A program made the translations under genes and the position numbers. Below, piece after piece: positions 24,446-32,864 of a stretch of 64,000 nt of DNA. Every line of letters begins with the position of its first letter. Position 1 is the stretch's first letter. This stretch comes from Phocaeicola_A sp036804505 (GTDB lineage: Bacteria > Bacteroidota > Bacteroidia > Bacteroidales > Bacteroidaceae), in assembly GCA_036804505.1 (NCBI GenBank), contig DAIRSI010000010.1, positions 51,295-115,294 on the forward strand. The letters are read 5' to 3'. The notes under the pieces are model-generated. The model saw only the letters and a program-made list of their open reading frames with translations. It was not told where the DNA came from and made no database searches.

Positions 24446-26488
24446 TTAAAAATTAAACCCTACGCCTAAGTAAAACCCTACTTTTTTTGTTTCGTTTGAC
24501 CAGCTGAATGTCGCTGACATCGGGCCTAAAAAAGTATCGTAGGCATAGGTTGCTCCGATACCGAATATAGGATCTGCCACAGATAGATTATAGAATCTTT
24601 CTCCAAAGATTCCTACATTACCGGTTAGTGTGACATATTGGTTTTCGGTGAGTCTCTGCCTTATTTTAAGACCACTTATAATAGCTTTGTTTTCAGCATA
24701 GGTTATATTATTGATACCGGCAAATGGCATTTGTTGGGAATAGTACCTTCCAAAATATTCGCCGCCGATGAAGTTACGGATGGAAAGAGGGGCATCTACA
24801 GCAAGAACCAGACGTCCGTATATTGATGGTTCTATGGCGAGACGATCTCCCAGCATGAGTACCGACATCCAGTTGGCACTTACTACAGAGATAGCATTCA
24901 AATCTTTATATTTGATGAAATTATCCGTATAGAGTGAGTAATTGATATTCCATCTCATTCCCTTTGTAGGAAAACTTCTTTTATCGAGATTGGAATATAA
25001 AAGATGACCGTAGTAGGAGATAAGTGATGTCCCGCTTTTCTCTATTGGAATACCTTTCAGATCTTGAGGCATAAGAAGATCGCTGTAGTGGAAGAATTCA
25101 CATCGGGCTCCTATTTCAAAACGAAGTTTTCGCCAGTTGCTTAGCAGAGTTCCTTCAAACATGTGCCGGCTGTAGGAGTAGTTCACTATTTTGTTCCCTT
25201 TCTTGTTTATGTCAAGATCATTGTAGTCGAATTGATAACCAAGCTTGAAATCGCTCTTGTTATTGAACATATGAAGCATATAATCCATTCTGGTCATTAC
25301 AAATTTTCCGAGACGAACGGTAAGGTCTATCTGTTTTGTCTTATTCTTGTTTATATTTACATATGTATTGAAAAGAAGAGATGCGAGGGTTTCATTGTCG
25401 AAACGAATACCCAAACTTAGTGAATTGTCGGGCTTGTCTCCCGGATAAATTTCCTTTACAATATCTGTTTTGCCTGTTTTGGGAAATTGATAGGGCTTTC
25501 TTGTTTCTGTCTTGTCATATGATGTAAGACCTATTTTTTCTTTCAGTAGTTTCAATTCGTCCCATTTGTCATAGGCTGCGGTTTCTCCTCTTTGAAGCAA
25601 AGTATCGATAGCGGCGGGACTAAAACTTGCTGCAGAATAGCCTTTTATATTTACCTTTATATGGACATCACTGTTCTTGACATTTTCTTCGTATTTGTTG
25701 GCACATAATATGTTGACCACCTGACCGATGATTTCAGTCAGACCATTTAATTCATTGGCATTGGCAAGAGTGTCCGCTACATCTACTCCGATGACGATGT
25801 CGGCTCCCATTCCCCTGGCCACATCAACGGGATAGTTATCACTCATACCACCATCAACCAATACCATGTTATTCCATTTGACGGGGTTGAAAACTCCGGG
25901 GATTGACATACTGGAACGCATGGCTAATGCCAATTTGCCACTGTGAAAAATATATTCCTTTCCTTTTGATATATCGTAGGATACGCATGCAAAAGGTATT
26001 GGAAGTTTGTTGAAGTCAATTGAATCATGATACTGTCCCGTTAGCTTCGATAAAAGAATGGCAATGTTTCTTCCATGAATGACTCCGCCTCCAGCCAATA
26101 AATCTGTGGGGCTTTTGTGAAAAGGTACGGTCAAAACATACTGACCTGATTTTTCACGTTTGTTCAGTGATTCATTTTCATTGCTTGAAGCGTCAGTAAG
26201 CAGGAATTTCCAGTCTTGGGAACGTACAAGACTGTCCATTTGTGCGGTTGTATATCCTATGGAATAAAGTGCACCGATGAGACTTCCCATACTTGTGCCT
26301 ACCACATAGTCTATGGGAATGCCTGCTTCTTCAATCACTTTCAGAGCACTTATATGTGCAACTCCCTTTGCGCCGCCGCCACTAAGAACTACCGCAACTT
26401 TTTTTCGGTTTTTAGTGGGATTTTGTACGGCAAGAGCTGATTGAAAAAGAAGACATAAGAGTCCTATCAATATCACTGTTTTCCTCAT
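24446..26488 (-). CDS. Patatin-like phospholipase with C-terminal outer-membrane beta-barrel
   Basis: The 680-residue protein has a signal peptide, then a patatin domain: oxyanion loop SGGGAKG, nucleophile elbow GTSMG (Ser near residue 67) and the catalytic Asp in DGGMSDNYP. A POTRA-like segment (about 310-370) follows, then a surface-antigen/BamA-like barrel ending in FYLGVGFNF with terminal Phe. This is the PlpD-type autotransporter plan, in which the barrel anchors a lipase at the outer membrane. Substrate is probably phospholipid; surface or periplasmic exposure is not decided by sequence. Confidence 0.87.
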   Translation of the reverse strand: MRKTVILIGLLCLLFQSALAVQNPTKNRKKVAVVLSGGGAKGVAHISALKVIEEAGIPIDYVVGTSMGSLIGALYSIGYTTAQMDSLVRSQDWKFLLTDASSNENESLNKREKSGQYVLTVPFHKSPTDLLAGGGVIHGRNIAILLSKLTGQYHDSIDFNKLPIPFACVSYDISKGKEYIFHSGKLALAMRSSMSIPGVFNPVKWNNMVLVDGGMSDNYPVDVARGMGADIVIGVDVADTLANANELNGLTEIIGQVVNILCANKYEENVKNSDVHIKVNIKGYSAASFSPAAIDTLLQRGETAAYDKWDELKLLKEKIGLTSYDKTETRKPYQFPKTGKTDIVKEIYPGDKPDNSLSLGIRFDNETLASLLFNTYVNINKNKTKQIDLTVRLGKFVMTRMDYMLHMFNNKSDFKLGYQFDYNDLDINKKGNKIVNYSYSRHMFEGTLLSNWRKLRFEIGARCEFFHYSDLLMPQDLKGIPIEKSGTSLISYYGHLLYSNLDKRSFPTKGMRWNINYSLYTDNFIKYKDLNAISVVSANWMSVLMLGDRLAIEPSIYGRLVLAVDAPLSIRNFIGGEYFGRYYSQQMPFAGINNITYAENKAIISGLKIRQRLTENQYVTLTGNVGIFGERFYNLSVADPIFGIGATYAYDTFLGPMSATFSWSNETKKVGFYLGVGFNF

Positions 26489-26513
26489 AAGGTCTTCTAT
26501 TCACTAGAGATTC

Positions 26514-26555
26514 TATAAAAAGCAGAGCGTTGACAGATAAGCAACGCCCTGCAAT
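26514..26555 (-). terminator. Intrinsic terminator of the lysS-gpsA-pgi operon
   Basis: GCAGaGCGTTG (26522-26532) pairs with CAACGCcCTGC (26542-26552); read on the minus strand the stem is followed by CTTTTTATA. It sits 27 bases beyond the pgi stop. Confidence 0.7.
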
Positions 26556-26581
26556 ATTTTCATGACTTCCGGATAAATGAA

Positions 26582-27928
26582 TTACAGTCTGGCTTGGATG
26601 GCCTTAGACTCTGCTTCATATCCCGGCTTGTTGAGAAGGGCAAACATGTTTTTCTTGTAAGCTTCCACTCCAGGTTGGTTGAATGGATTGACTCCAAGAA
26701 CATAGCCGCTTATACCACAAGCTTTTTCGAAGAAGTAAATGATCTGTCCTAAATAATATTCGTTTAATTCAGGAACAGACAGACGGATGTTAGGAACTCC
26801 GCCATCTACATGTGCCAATTGGGTCCCGAGTTCGGCCATCTTGTTTACTTCATCTACTCTTTTGCCGGCCAGGAAATTCAGTCCGTCCAGATTTTCTTCA
26901 TCAGATGGTACTTTCAGGTCATGATTGGGCTTTTCAACGGAAATAACTGTTTCAAAAATAGTGCGTTCACCTTCCTGAATCCATTGTCCCATTGAATGGA
27001 GATCCGTGGAGAAATCTACAGCTGCCGGGAATATTCCTTTCAAATCTTTTCCTTCTGACTCTCCGTATAATTGTTTCCACCATTCCATGATGAAATGTAA
27101 TTTTGGCTGGAAATTGACCAAAATTTCAATTTTCTTTCCTTTTTCGGCATAAAGAGCATTACGAGTAGCTGCATAGATGGCACAGGGGTTTTCAGCAAAC
27201 GGAATGTTCAAGGCAGTTTGAGCTTCCATATCCTTTGCTCCTTCCACTAACTTCACAATATCAAAGCCGGCAGCTGCAATAGGCAGTAAACCAACTGGGG
27301 TGAGTACTGAAAAACGGCCGCCGACATTATCGGGGATGATGAAAGACTTGTAGCCTTCTTTATCTGCTGTGATTCTGGCAGCACCTTTCTTTGCATCGGT
27401 GATGGCAACGATTACTTTCTTTGCCATATCTTTGCCGCGCTGGTCTTCGCATTGTTTCTTCAGCAAGCGGAAGGCCAAAGCTGTTTCGGTGGTTGTTCCG
27501 GATTTTGATATATTGATGACGCCGAATTTCTTGTTTTTCAAGAAAGAAGTCAATTCTGAAAGATAGTCTTCACTAATATTGTTCCCGGCATAAATGATGA
27601 CAGGGCTTTTGCCGTCATTAATCAGCCATTGGAAACTGTTGGACAAGGCTTCGATAACCGCTCTTGCACCAAGATAACTTCCTCCGATTCCGGCTACTAC
27701 AACTACTTCGCAGTTTTCGCGGAGAGTTTTTGCAGTTGATTCGATATCAGCCAAATGCTCTTTTGTAATGGATGATGGTAAATGTAACCATCCCAAGAAA
27801 TCGTTACCCAGACCTTTTCCGTCTTCAAGTGTTTCCATTGCCTTTTTTACCTGAGGTTCGTAAGCGGCAATTTTTTCCTTTGAAACAAAGGAAGACACTT
27901 TGTCAATGTTCAAACTAATATTTTTCAT
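26582..27928 (-). CDS. pgi: Glucose-6-phosphate isomerase
   Basis: The 448-residue enzyme interconverts glucose 6-phosphate and fructose 6-phosphate. It is the short bacterial form. Signatures are VVVAGIGGSYLGARA, FGVINISKSGTTTETALAFR (phosphate-binding Ser-Lys-Ser-Gly-Thr) and GVNPFNQPGVEAYKKNMF, with a catalytic Glu in the QLYGESEGKD region. It is the third gene of the lysS-gpsA-pgi operon, starting 4 bases after gpsA. Its substrate is also the precursor for the inositol phosphate synthase later in the window. Confidence 0.96.
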   Translation of the reverse strand: MKNISLNIDKVSSFVSKEKIAAYEPQVKKAMETLEDGKGLGNDFLGWLHLPSSITKEHLADIESTAKTLRENCEVVVVAGIGGSYLGARAVIEALSNSFQWLINDGKSPVIIYAGNNISEDYLSELTSFLKNKKFGVINISKSGTTTETALAFRLLKKQCEDQRGKDMAKKVIVAITDAKKGAARITADKEGYKSFIIPDNVGGRFSVLTPVGLLPIAAAGFDIVKLVEGAKDMEAQTALNIPFAENPCAIYAATRNALYAEKGKKIEILVNFQPKLHFIMEWWKQLYGESEGKDLKGIFPAAVDFSTDLHSMGQWIQEGERTIFETVISVEKPNHDLKVPSDEENLDGLNFLAGKRVDEVNKMAELGTQLAHVDGGVPNIRLSVPELNEYYLGQIIYFFEKACGISGYVLGVNPFNQPGVEAYKKNMFALLNKPGYEAESKAIQARL

Positions 27929-27932
27929 ACTT

Positions 27933-28931
27933 TTATCTTAATGAATCTGTTAAAAGTTTAATTTCAATAGTCGGAGAAATGCGTTCATACAGAATGTTAT
28001 AAATAGCATCCATAATCGGCATATTGACATGATAGTGTTTATTCAGTTCTTTGATACATTTTGTTCCATAATATCCTTCGGCAATCATTTCCATTTCTAT
28101 TTGGGCGCTTTTCACAGAATATCCTTTGCCTATCATCGTACCGAATACCCTGTTTCTACTAAAATTGGAATAACCTGTGACCAAAAGGTCTCCCAGGTAT
28201 ACAGAATCTTCCACATTGCGGTGAATGGGGTGGACGGTATCCAGAAAACGTTTCATCTCCTGAATGGAATTCGACATCAGCACCGCTTGGAAATTGTCGC
28301 CATATTTTAATCCGCTGCAGATTCCGGCTGCGATTGCATATACATTCTTCAAGACAGATCCGAATTCAATGCCGTCTACATCATCGCTTACGGATGTCTT
28401 AATGTATTGGTTGGCAAGTCTTTTTGCAAATGTCTTGGCATTTTCAATGTCCTTGCATCCTATCGTCAGATAGGAAAGGCGTTCCAAAGCAACCTCTTCA
28501 GCATGGCAAGGGCCAGCCAAAACAGCTATCTGCGACTGAGGAACATCATACTGCTTATGGAAATATTCCGAAATAATCATATTGTCGTCAGGAACTATTC
28601 CTTTGATGGCCGTGACTATGAATTTATCCTTAATTTTGGATTTGAGCTTCTTCAAGTGAATTTTAAGATAAGGTGAAGGAGTAACAAAAATAAGGGTATC
28701 CGATTCATTTACCACTTTATTGATATCGGAAGAAAAATTGATGCGTTTGACATCAAAACGTACACTCGTCAGATAGGCCGGATTATGCCCTAACCGCTTG
28801 AAATCCTCAATACGGTCATCTCTTCTCATGTACCAGTTGATGGATTCTTCACGTGCCAGCACTATTTTTGCAATGGCAGTTGCCCAACTGCCACCACCCA
28901 TAATAGCTATTTTACCTTCGGGAGTAATCAT
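27933..28931 (-). CDS. gpsA: NAD(P)-dependent glycerol-3-phosphate dehydrogenase
   Basis: The 332-residue enzyme makes sn-glycerol 3-phosphate, the backbone of phospholipids, from dihydroxyacetone phosphate. The NAD(P)-binding GGGSWATAIAK is at residues 12-22. The catalytic Lys lies in FGSVLKNVYAIAAGICSGLKYGDN, which also contains the family signature, and LAGPCHAEEV corresponds to the usual GPSFAxEV. It starts 5 bases after lysS. Confidence 0.95.
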   Translation of the reverse strand: MITPEGKIAIMGGGSWATAIAKIVLAREESINWYMRRDDRIEDFKRLGHNPAYLTSVRFDVKRINFSSDINKVVNESDTLIFVTPSPYLKIHLKKLKSKIKDKFIVTAIKGIVPDDNMIISEYFHKQYDVPQSQIAVLAGPCHAEEVALERLSYLTIGCKDIENAKTFAKRLANQYIKTSVSDDVDGIEFGSVLKNVYAIAAGICSGLKYGDNFQAVLMSNSIQEMKRFLDTVHPIHRNVEDSVYLGDLLVTGYSNFSRNRVFGTMIGKGYSVKSAQIEMEMIAEGYYGTKCIKELNKHYHVNMPIMDAIYNILYERISPTIEIKLLTDSLR

Positions 28932-28936
28932 ATTTT

Positions 28937-30664
28937 TTAGATTTTACTTATCCATTCGGCAATTGTTTCTACAGAAGGATTGGCAAGCTCTAATTTGAAT
29001 TTTTTGTTTATACCGCAGATATCCATCTGTAATTTTTGAGGTTTTACATCTTTCATGTCAGAAACCAGATTGTAACCTGCTTTCTGTATCAACGGAACCC
29101 ATTCTTCAGGAATTCCCAATGCTGTATATTTTGAACTGTCGTCTTTGGCAGCTTTCTTTTCGGGGCGCATCTGAGGGAAGAACAGTACTTCCTGAATGGT
29201 TGTCTGTCCTGTCATCAGCATCACCATGCGGTCTATACCGATACCGATACCTGAGGTTGGCGGCATTCCATATTGCAAGGCGCGAAGGAAGTCCTGGTCG
29301 ATGATCATAGCCTCATCATCTCCCTTGTCAGCAAGACGCATTTGCTCTTTGAAACGTTCTTCCTGATCTAACGGATCGTTTAGCTCGGAATAGGCGTTTG
29401 CCAATTCTTTTCCGTTGACCATGAGTTCGAAACGTTCTGTCAATCCGGGTTTGCTGCGGTGAATTTTCGTCAAAGGAGACATTTCTACAGGATAATCTGT
29501 AATGAACGTAGGTTGAATGAATGTTCCTTCACAGAATTCTCCGAAGATTTCGTCAATCAGTTTTCCTTTTCCCATAGTGTCATCGATTTCCTCCATTTTC
29601 AAATCTTTGCAAATCTGGCGGATTTCTTCTTCGCTCTTGTCATTCAAGTCGTAACCGGTTTTTTCTTTGATTGCATCGAGAATAGGCAAGCGGCGATAGG
29701 GAGCCTTGAAGCTGATGGTTTTGCCATCAATGACGCTTTCTGTACAGCCGTTGACTGCAATGCAGATTCGTTCAAGCAGTTTTTCTGTGAAACTCATCAT
29801 CCAATTGTAGTCTTTGTACTGAACGTATAATTCCATGCATGTAAATTCAGGATTGTGACTTTTGTCCATTCCCTCGTTGCGGAAGTTCTTTCCTATTTCA
29901 TATACGCCTTCAAATCCTCCCACGATGAGACGCTTCAGATAAAGCTCGGTGGCGATACGCAGATATAAATCAATGTCGAGGGAATTATGGTGTGTTATAA
30001 ACGGCCGTGCGCTGGCTCCTCCTGCAATAGACTGGAGAATAGGTGTCTCTACTTCAGTGTAGCCGGCCTCATCCAGTGCATTTCGTAGCGTGCGAACTAT
30101 TGTGGCACGTTTTAGGAATGTTCCTTTCACTTCTTCGTTTACCACCAAATCCACATAGCGCTGACGGTAGCGAAGCTCCGGGTCTTCAAATTTATCATAA
30201 GCAACCCCGTCCTTATATTTTACAATAGGCAGCGGCTTGATACTTTTTGACAACACAGTCAGCTTTTGAGCATGTATGCTTATTTCGCCCATTTGGGTTT
30301 TGAAGACAAAGCCTTCGATACCGATAAAGTCTCCCAAATCCAGAAGGCGTTTGAATACGGTTGTATATAAATCTTTATTCTCCCCCGGGCAGATGTCATC
30401 GCGTGTGATGTAAATTTGAATTCTTCCTTTGGAGTCTTGTAACTCAATGAAAGAAGCCTTACCCATGATTCTCCGGCTCATCAGTCTTCCCGCTACTGAT
30501 ACCTTGCGAGGTTCTTCATCTTCTTTGAATTCAGCTTTGATATCTGTGGAGAATGCATTGGTTACATATTCTGCAGCAGGGTATGGATTGATACCCATGG
30601 CGCGCAATTCGTTCAGATTATTGCGTCTGACGATTTCTTGTTCGCTAAGATCTAATATATTCAT
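28937..30664 (-). CDS. lysS: Lysyl-tRNA synthetase (class II)
   Basis: The 575-residue enzyme has an N-terminal OB-fold anticodon domain (VAGRLMSRRIMGKASFIELQD), class II motif 2 in FRNEGMDKSHNPEFTCMELY, and motif 3 GIGIGIDRMVMLMT. A C-terminal extension of about 70 residues beyond the usual 500 (IPEEWVPLIQKAGYNLVSDMKDVKP onwards) is typical of Bacteroidetes LysS. It is first in the operon with gpsA and pgi and has a -7 box at 30696-30703. Confidence 0.96.
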   Translation of the reverse strand: MNILDLSEQEIVRRNNLNELRAMGINPYPAAEYVTNAFSTDIKAEFKEDEEPRKVSVAGRLMSRRIMGKASFIELQDSKGRIQIYITRDDICPGENKDLYTTVFKRLLDLGDFIGIEGFVFKTQMGEISIHAQKLTVLSKSIKPLPIVKYKDGVAYDKFEDPELRYRQRYVDLVVNEEVKGTFLKRATIVRTLRNALDEAGYTEVETPILQSIAGGASARPFITHHNSLDIDLYLRIATELYLKRLIVGGFEGVYEIGKNFRNEGMDKSHNPEFTCMELYVQYKDYNWMMSFTEKLLERICIAVNGCTESVIDGKTISFKAPYRRLPILDAIKEKTGYDLNDKSEEEIRQICKDLKMEEIDDTMGKGKLIDEIFGEFCEGTFIQPTFITDYPVEMSPLTKIHRSKPGLTERFELMVNGKELANAYSELNDPLDQEERFKEQMRLADKGDDEAMIIDQDFLRALQYGMPPTSGIGIGIDRMVMLMTGQTTIQEVLFFPQMRPEKKAAKDDSSKYTALGIPEEWVPLIQKAGYNLVSDMKDVKPQKLQMDICGINKKFKLELANPSVETIAEWISKI

Positions 30665-30695
30665 TTTCTTTCTTGATGATTATATAAATTAATTG

Positions 30696-30703
30696 CAAAA
30701 GTA
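30696..30703 (-). promoter_or_regulatory. -7 promoter box of lysS-gpsA-pgi
   Basis: The minus strand reads TACTTTTG, an exact TAnnTTTG match, 32 bases before the lysS ATG. Confidence 0.6.
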
Positions 30704-30765
30704 CTAATTAGTTTGGGATATTCCTTATATAAATGGAACTTTTTGCATTCCGCATTTCAACAGAG

Positions 30766-30812
30766 ACAAAAAAAATAGTCCATATTGTACCTCTGTACTA
30801 TGGACTATTTCC
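30766..30812 (-). terminator. Intrinsic terminator of aroC
   Basis: AATAGTCCATA (30774-30784) pairs with TATGGACTATT (30799-30809), with an inner GTAC/GTAC extension. The A-run at 30768-30775 reads as a T-run on the minus strand. Confidence 0.8.
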
Positions 30813-30940
30813 AACACAAAAACTAAACTAGACTTAACTAAACTATTCTATTTCGGAATTTCACAATCCCTTTTTCGCTTACAAAGATATATCACTTTTT
30901 TCTATTAACTAAGAAAAGAATGTAAAAAAAATAAAAAATT

Positions 30941-32035
30941 TTATTTTAAACAGTCTTTTCTATAATTTTTGTAGTTATTAAGAAGAATATAATCCAATAT
31001 TGTCATGGAGGCCATCGCTTCAACAACCGGCACTGCACGTGGAAGGACACAAGCATCGTGTCTTCCTCTGGCTTTTATTGTTGTTTCATTGCCTTCAGTG
31101 TCAACAGTGGCTTGTTCCATCAAAATCGTGGCGACTGGCTTGAATGCAACTCGAAAATAAATGTCTTGTCCGTTGCTGATTCCTCCTTGTATTCCTCCTG
31201 AACGGTTTGTCCGGGTTTCTATGTGCCCTTCGTCGTTGAAAAAAACATCATTTTGTTGCGAACCTCTCAGTTCCATGTGGCTGAATCCCTGTCCGTATTC
31301 AAATCCCTTTGCAGCATTGATGCTCATCATGGCTCCGGCAAGAGCTGCTTGAAGCTTTCCGAAGACTGGTTCTCCCAATCCTGCGGGACAGCCTTTTATC
31401 ACACAGGTTATCACGCCGCCTATGGTATCGCCTTTGCCTTTTACTTCGGCAACGAGATTTTCCATTTTTGCGGCAGTTTCAGGATCCGGGCATCTCACCA
31501 TATTGGTCTCCGTCAGGCTTAAGTCATATTCCGTGTAATCTTTGTCCAAGACAATGGGTCCTATCTGGGAAGTATATGCCTGAATCTGGATTCCTTTGCT
31601 TTTCAGTGCCAGTTTTGCCAAGGCGCCTCCCACACAGCGTGCAATTGTTTCGCGTGCCGAAGAACGTCCACCTCCCCGATAGTCTCGTATTCCATATTTA
31701 GTGAAATAGGTGAAGTCGGCATGAGAGGGACGAAACACATTCCGCAAATTCTCATAGTCATTGCTATGCTGATTCTCGTTGCGCACGATGAAGCCGATGG
31801 GGCAACCTGTACTTTTCCCTTCGAAAATGCCCGAAAGAAACTCAACTTTGTCATCTTCCTTTCTAGGAGTAGTGAGTTTGTTTTGTCCGGGTTTGCGGCG
31901 ATTCAGTTCTTCTTGAATAAAGTCCAAGTCGATATCTATACCGGAAGGAAACCCATCGATTACTCCTCCTATGGCGGGTCCGTGGGATTCTCCAAAGCTG
32001 GTCAGTCTGAATATATTTCCGAAGGTATTACTCAT
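30941..32035 (-). CDS. aroC: Chorismate synthase
   Basis: The 364-residue enzyme turns 5-enolpyruvylshikimate 3-phosphate into chorismate with reduced FMN. All three family signatures are present: GESHGPAIGGVIDGFP near the N-terminus, RGGGRSSARETIARCVGGALA in the centre, and KARGRHDACVLPRAVPVVEAM near the C-terminus. It starts 11 bases after slyD. Confidence 0.96.
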   Translation of the reverse strand: MSNTFGNIFRLTSFGESHGPAIGGVIDGFPSGIDIDLDFIQEELNRRKPGQNKLTTPRKEDDKVEFLSGIFEGKSTGCPIGFIVRNENQHSNDYENLRNVFRPSHADFTYFTKYGIRDYRGGGRSSARETIARCVGGALAKLALKSKGIQIQAYTSQIGPIVLDKDYTEYDLSLTETNMVRCPDPETAAKMENLVAEVKGKGDTIGGVITCVIKGCPAGLGEPVFGKLQAALAGAMMSINAAKGFEYGQGFSHMELRGSQQNDVFFNDEGHIETRTNRSGGIQGGISNGQDIYFRVAFKPVATILMEQATVDTEGNETTIKARGRHDACVLPRAVPVVEAMASMTILDYILLNNYKNYRKDCLK

Positions 32036-32046
32036 GATTTATTATT

Positions 32047-32652
32047 TTAGTGACATTGTCCGCATCCGCAACCGTCTTCGTGGTGATGATCGCACTTATC
32101 TCCGCACTCATCTCCGCAGTCGCCTCCACAGCCGTCGCATCCGCAACCGCATCCTTCTCCGCTCAACATGTTCAGCGTATTTTGGATTTCTGTGTTGGTG
32201 GCTTCACGTGATTCTACTATTTCACCTTCGAATGTAAGGTCTTTGCCTGCCAACGGATGATTAAGGTCGAGAATAACGGTTTCTTCTTTTACTTCAGCCA
32301 CCAAACCATTGAAACGGTCGCCGTCTGCATTACTCAAAGGAACCACATTGCCTGCATAGATGTTTTCTTCATCGAATTTACCGTCGATTTTGAAAATGTC
32401 TTTCGATACTTCCAATACTCTGGCTTCTTCTCTTTCTTCATAGGCATCTTTCACCGGTATGGTGAAGTTGAATTTATCGCCGGCATTCAGATTTTTCAAT
32501 TGATTTTCGAAAGCGTCCAGAGTTGTGCCAAGTCCTGAGATAAACTGGAAAGGGCGTTCTTTAGTAGCTTTTTCTACAAGTTCTCTTTTACCTTGGTTAT
32601 CGACGTAAAGTTCGTAAGCAACCGTGATATACTTGTTTGGGGTTGTTTCCAT
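32047..32652 (-). CDS. slyD: SlyD-type FKBP peptidyl-prolyl isomerase with Cys/His-rich tail
   Basis: The 201-residue protein begins with the FKBP fold (YELYVDNQGKRELVEKATKERPFQFISGLGTTLDAFENQL), has the chaperone insert-in-flap domain, and ends in a metal-binding tail with 10 Cys and 4 His within the last 36 residues. SlyD folds proteins and in enterobacteria delivers nickel to hydrogenase. The tail here is unusually rich in Gly-Cys pairs. Its -7 box lies at 32686-32693. Confidence 0.92.
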   Translation of the reverse strand: METTPNKYITVAYELYVDNQGKRELVEKATKERPFQFISGLGTTLDAFENQLKNLNAGDKFNFTIPVKDAYEEREEARVLEVSKDIFKIDGKFDEENIYAGNVVPLSNADGDRFNGLVAEVKEETVILDLNHPLAGKDLTFEGEIVESREATNTEIQNTLNMLSGEGCGCGCDGCGGDCGDECGDKCDHHHEDGCGCGQCH

Positions 32653-32685
32653 AAATTTCTATTGTTTTTAATTGATAATTTCATG

Positions 32686-32693
32686 CAAAGATA
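32686..32693 (-). promoter_or_regulatory. -7 promoter box of slyD-aroC
   Basis: The minus strand reads TATCTTTG, an exact TAnnTTTG match, 34 bases before the slyD ATG. Confidence 0.6.
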
Positions 32694-32776
32694 CAGCTTT
32701 ATTTTCAATTATTCGGTATCCTTTTTAGTATTCTGCAAAATTAACTGATTATATAAAAAAGGTGTAACCTGTGGAG

Positions 32777-32824
32777 AAAAAAGATATAACCAGCCGTGAG
32801 GTCTCCGCCGGTTATATCTTTTTC
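32777..32824 (-). terminator. Intrinsic terminator of the sensor kinase gene
   Basis: AAAAAGATATAACC (32778-32791) pairs with GGTTATATCTTTTT (32810-32823). The run of A at 32777-32782 becomes a T-run on the minus strand, downstream of the kinase stop at 32865. Confidence 0.8.
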
Positions 32825-32864
32825 CTCTGCCGGTTATGTTTTTCTGTAATTGATAATCAATGCT

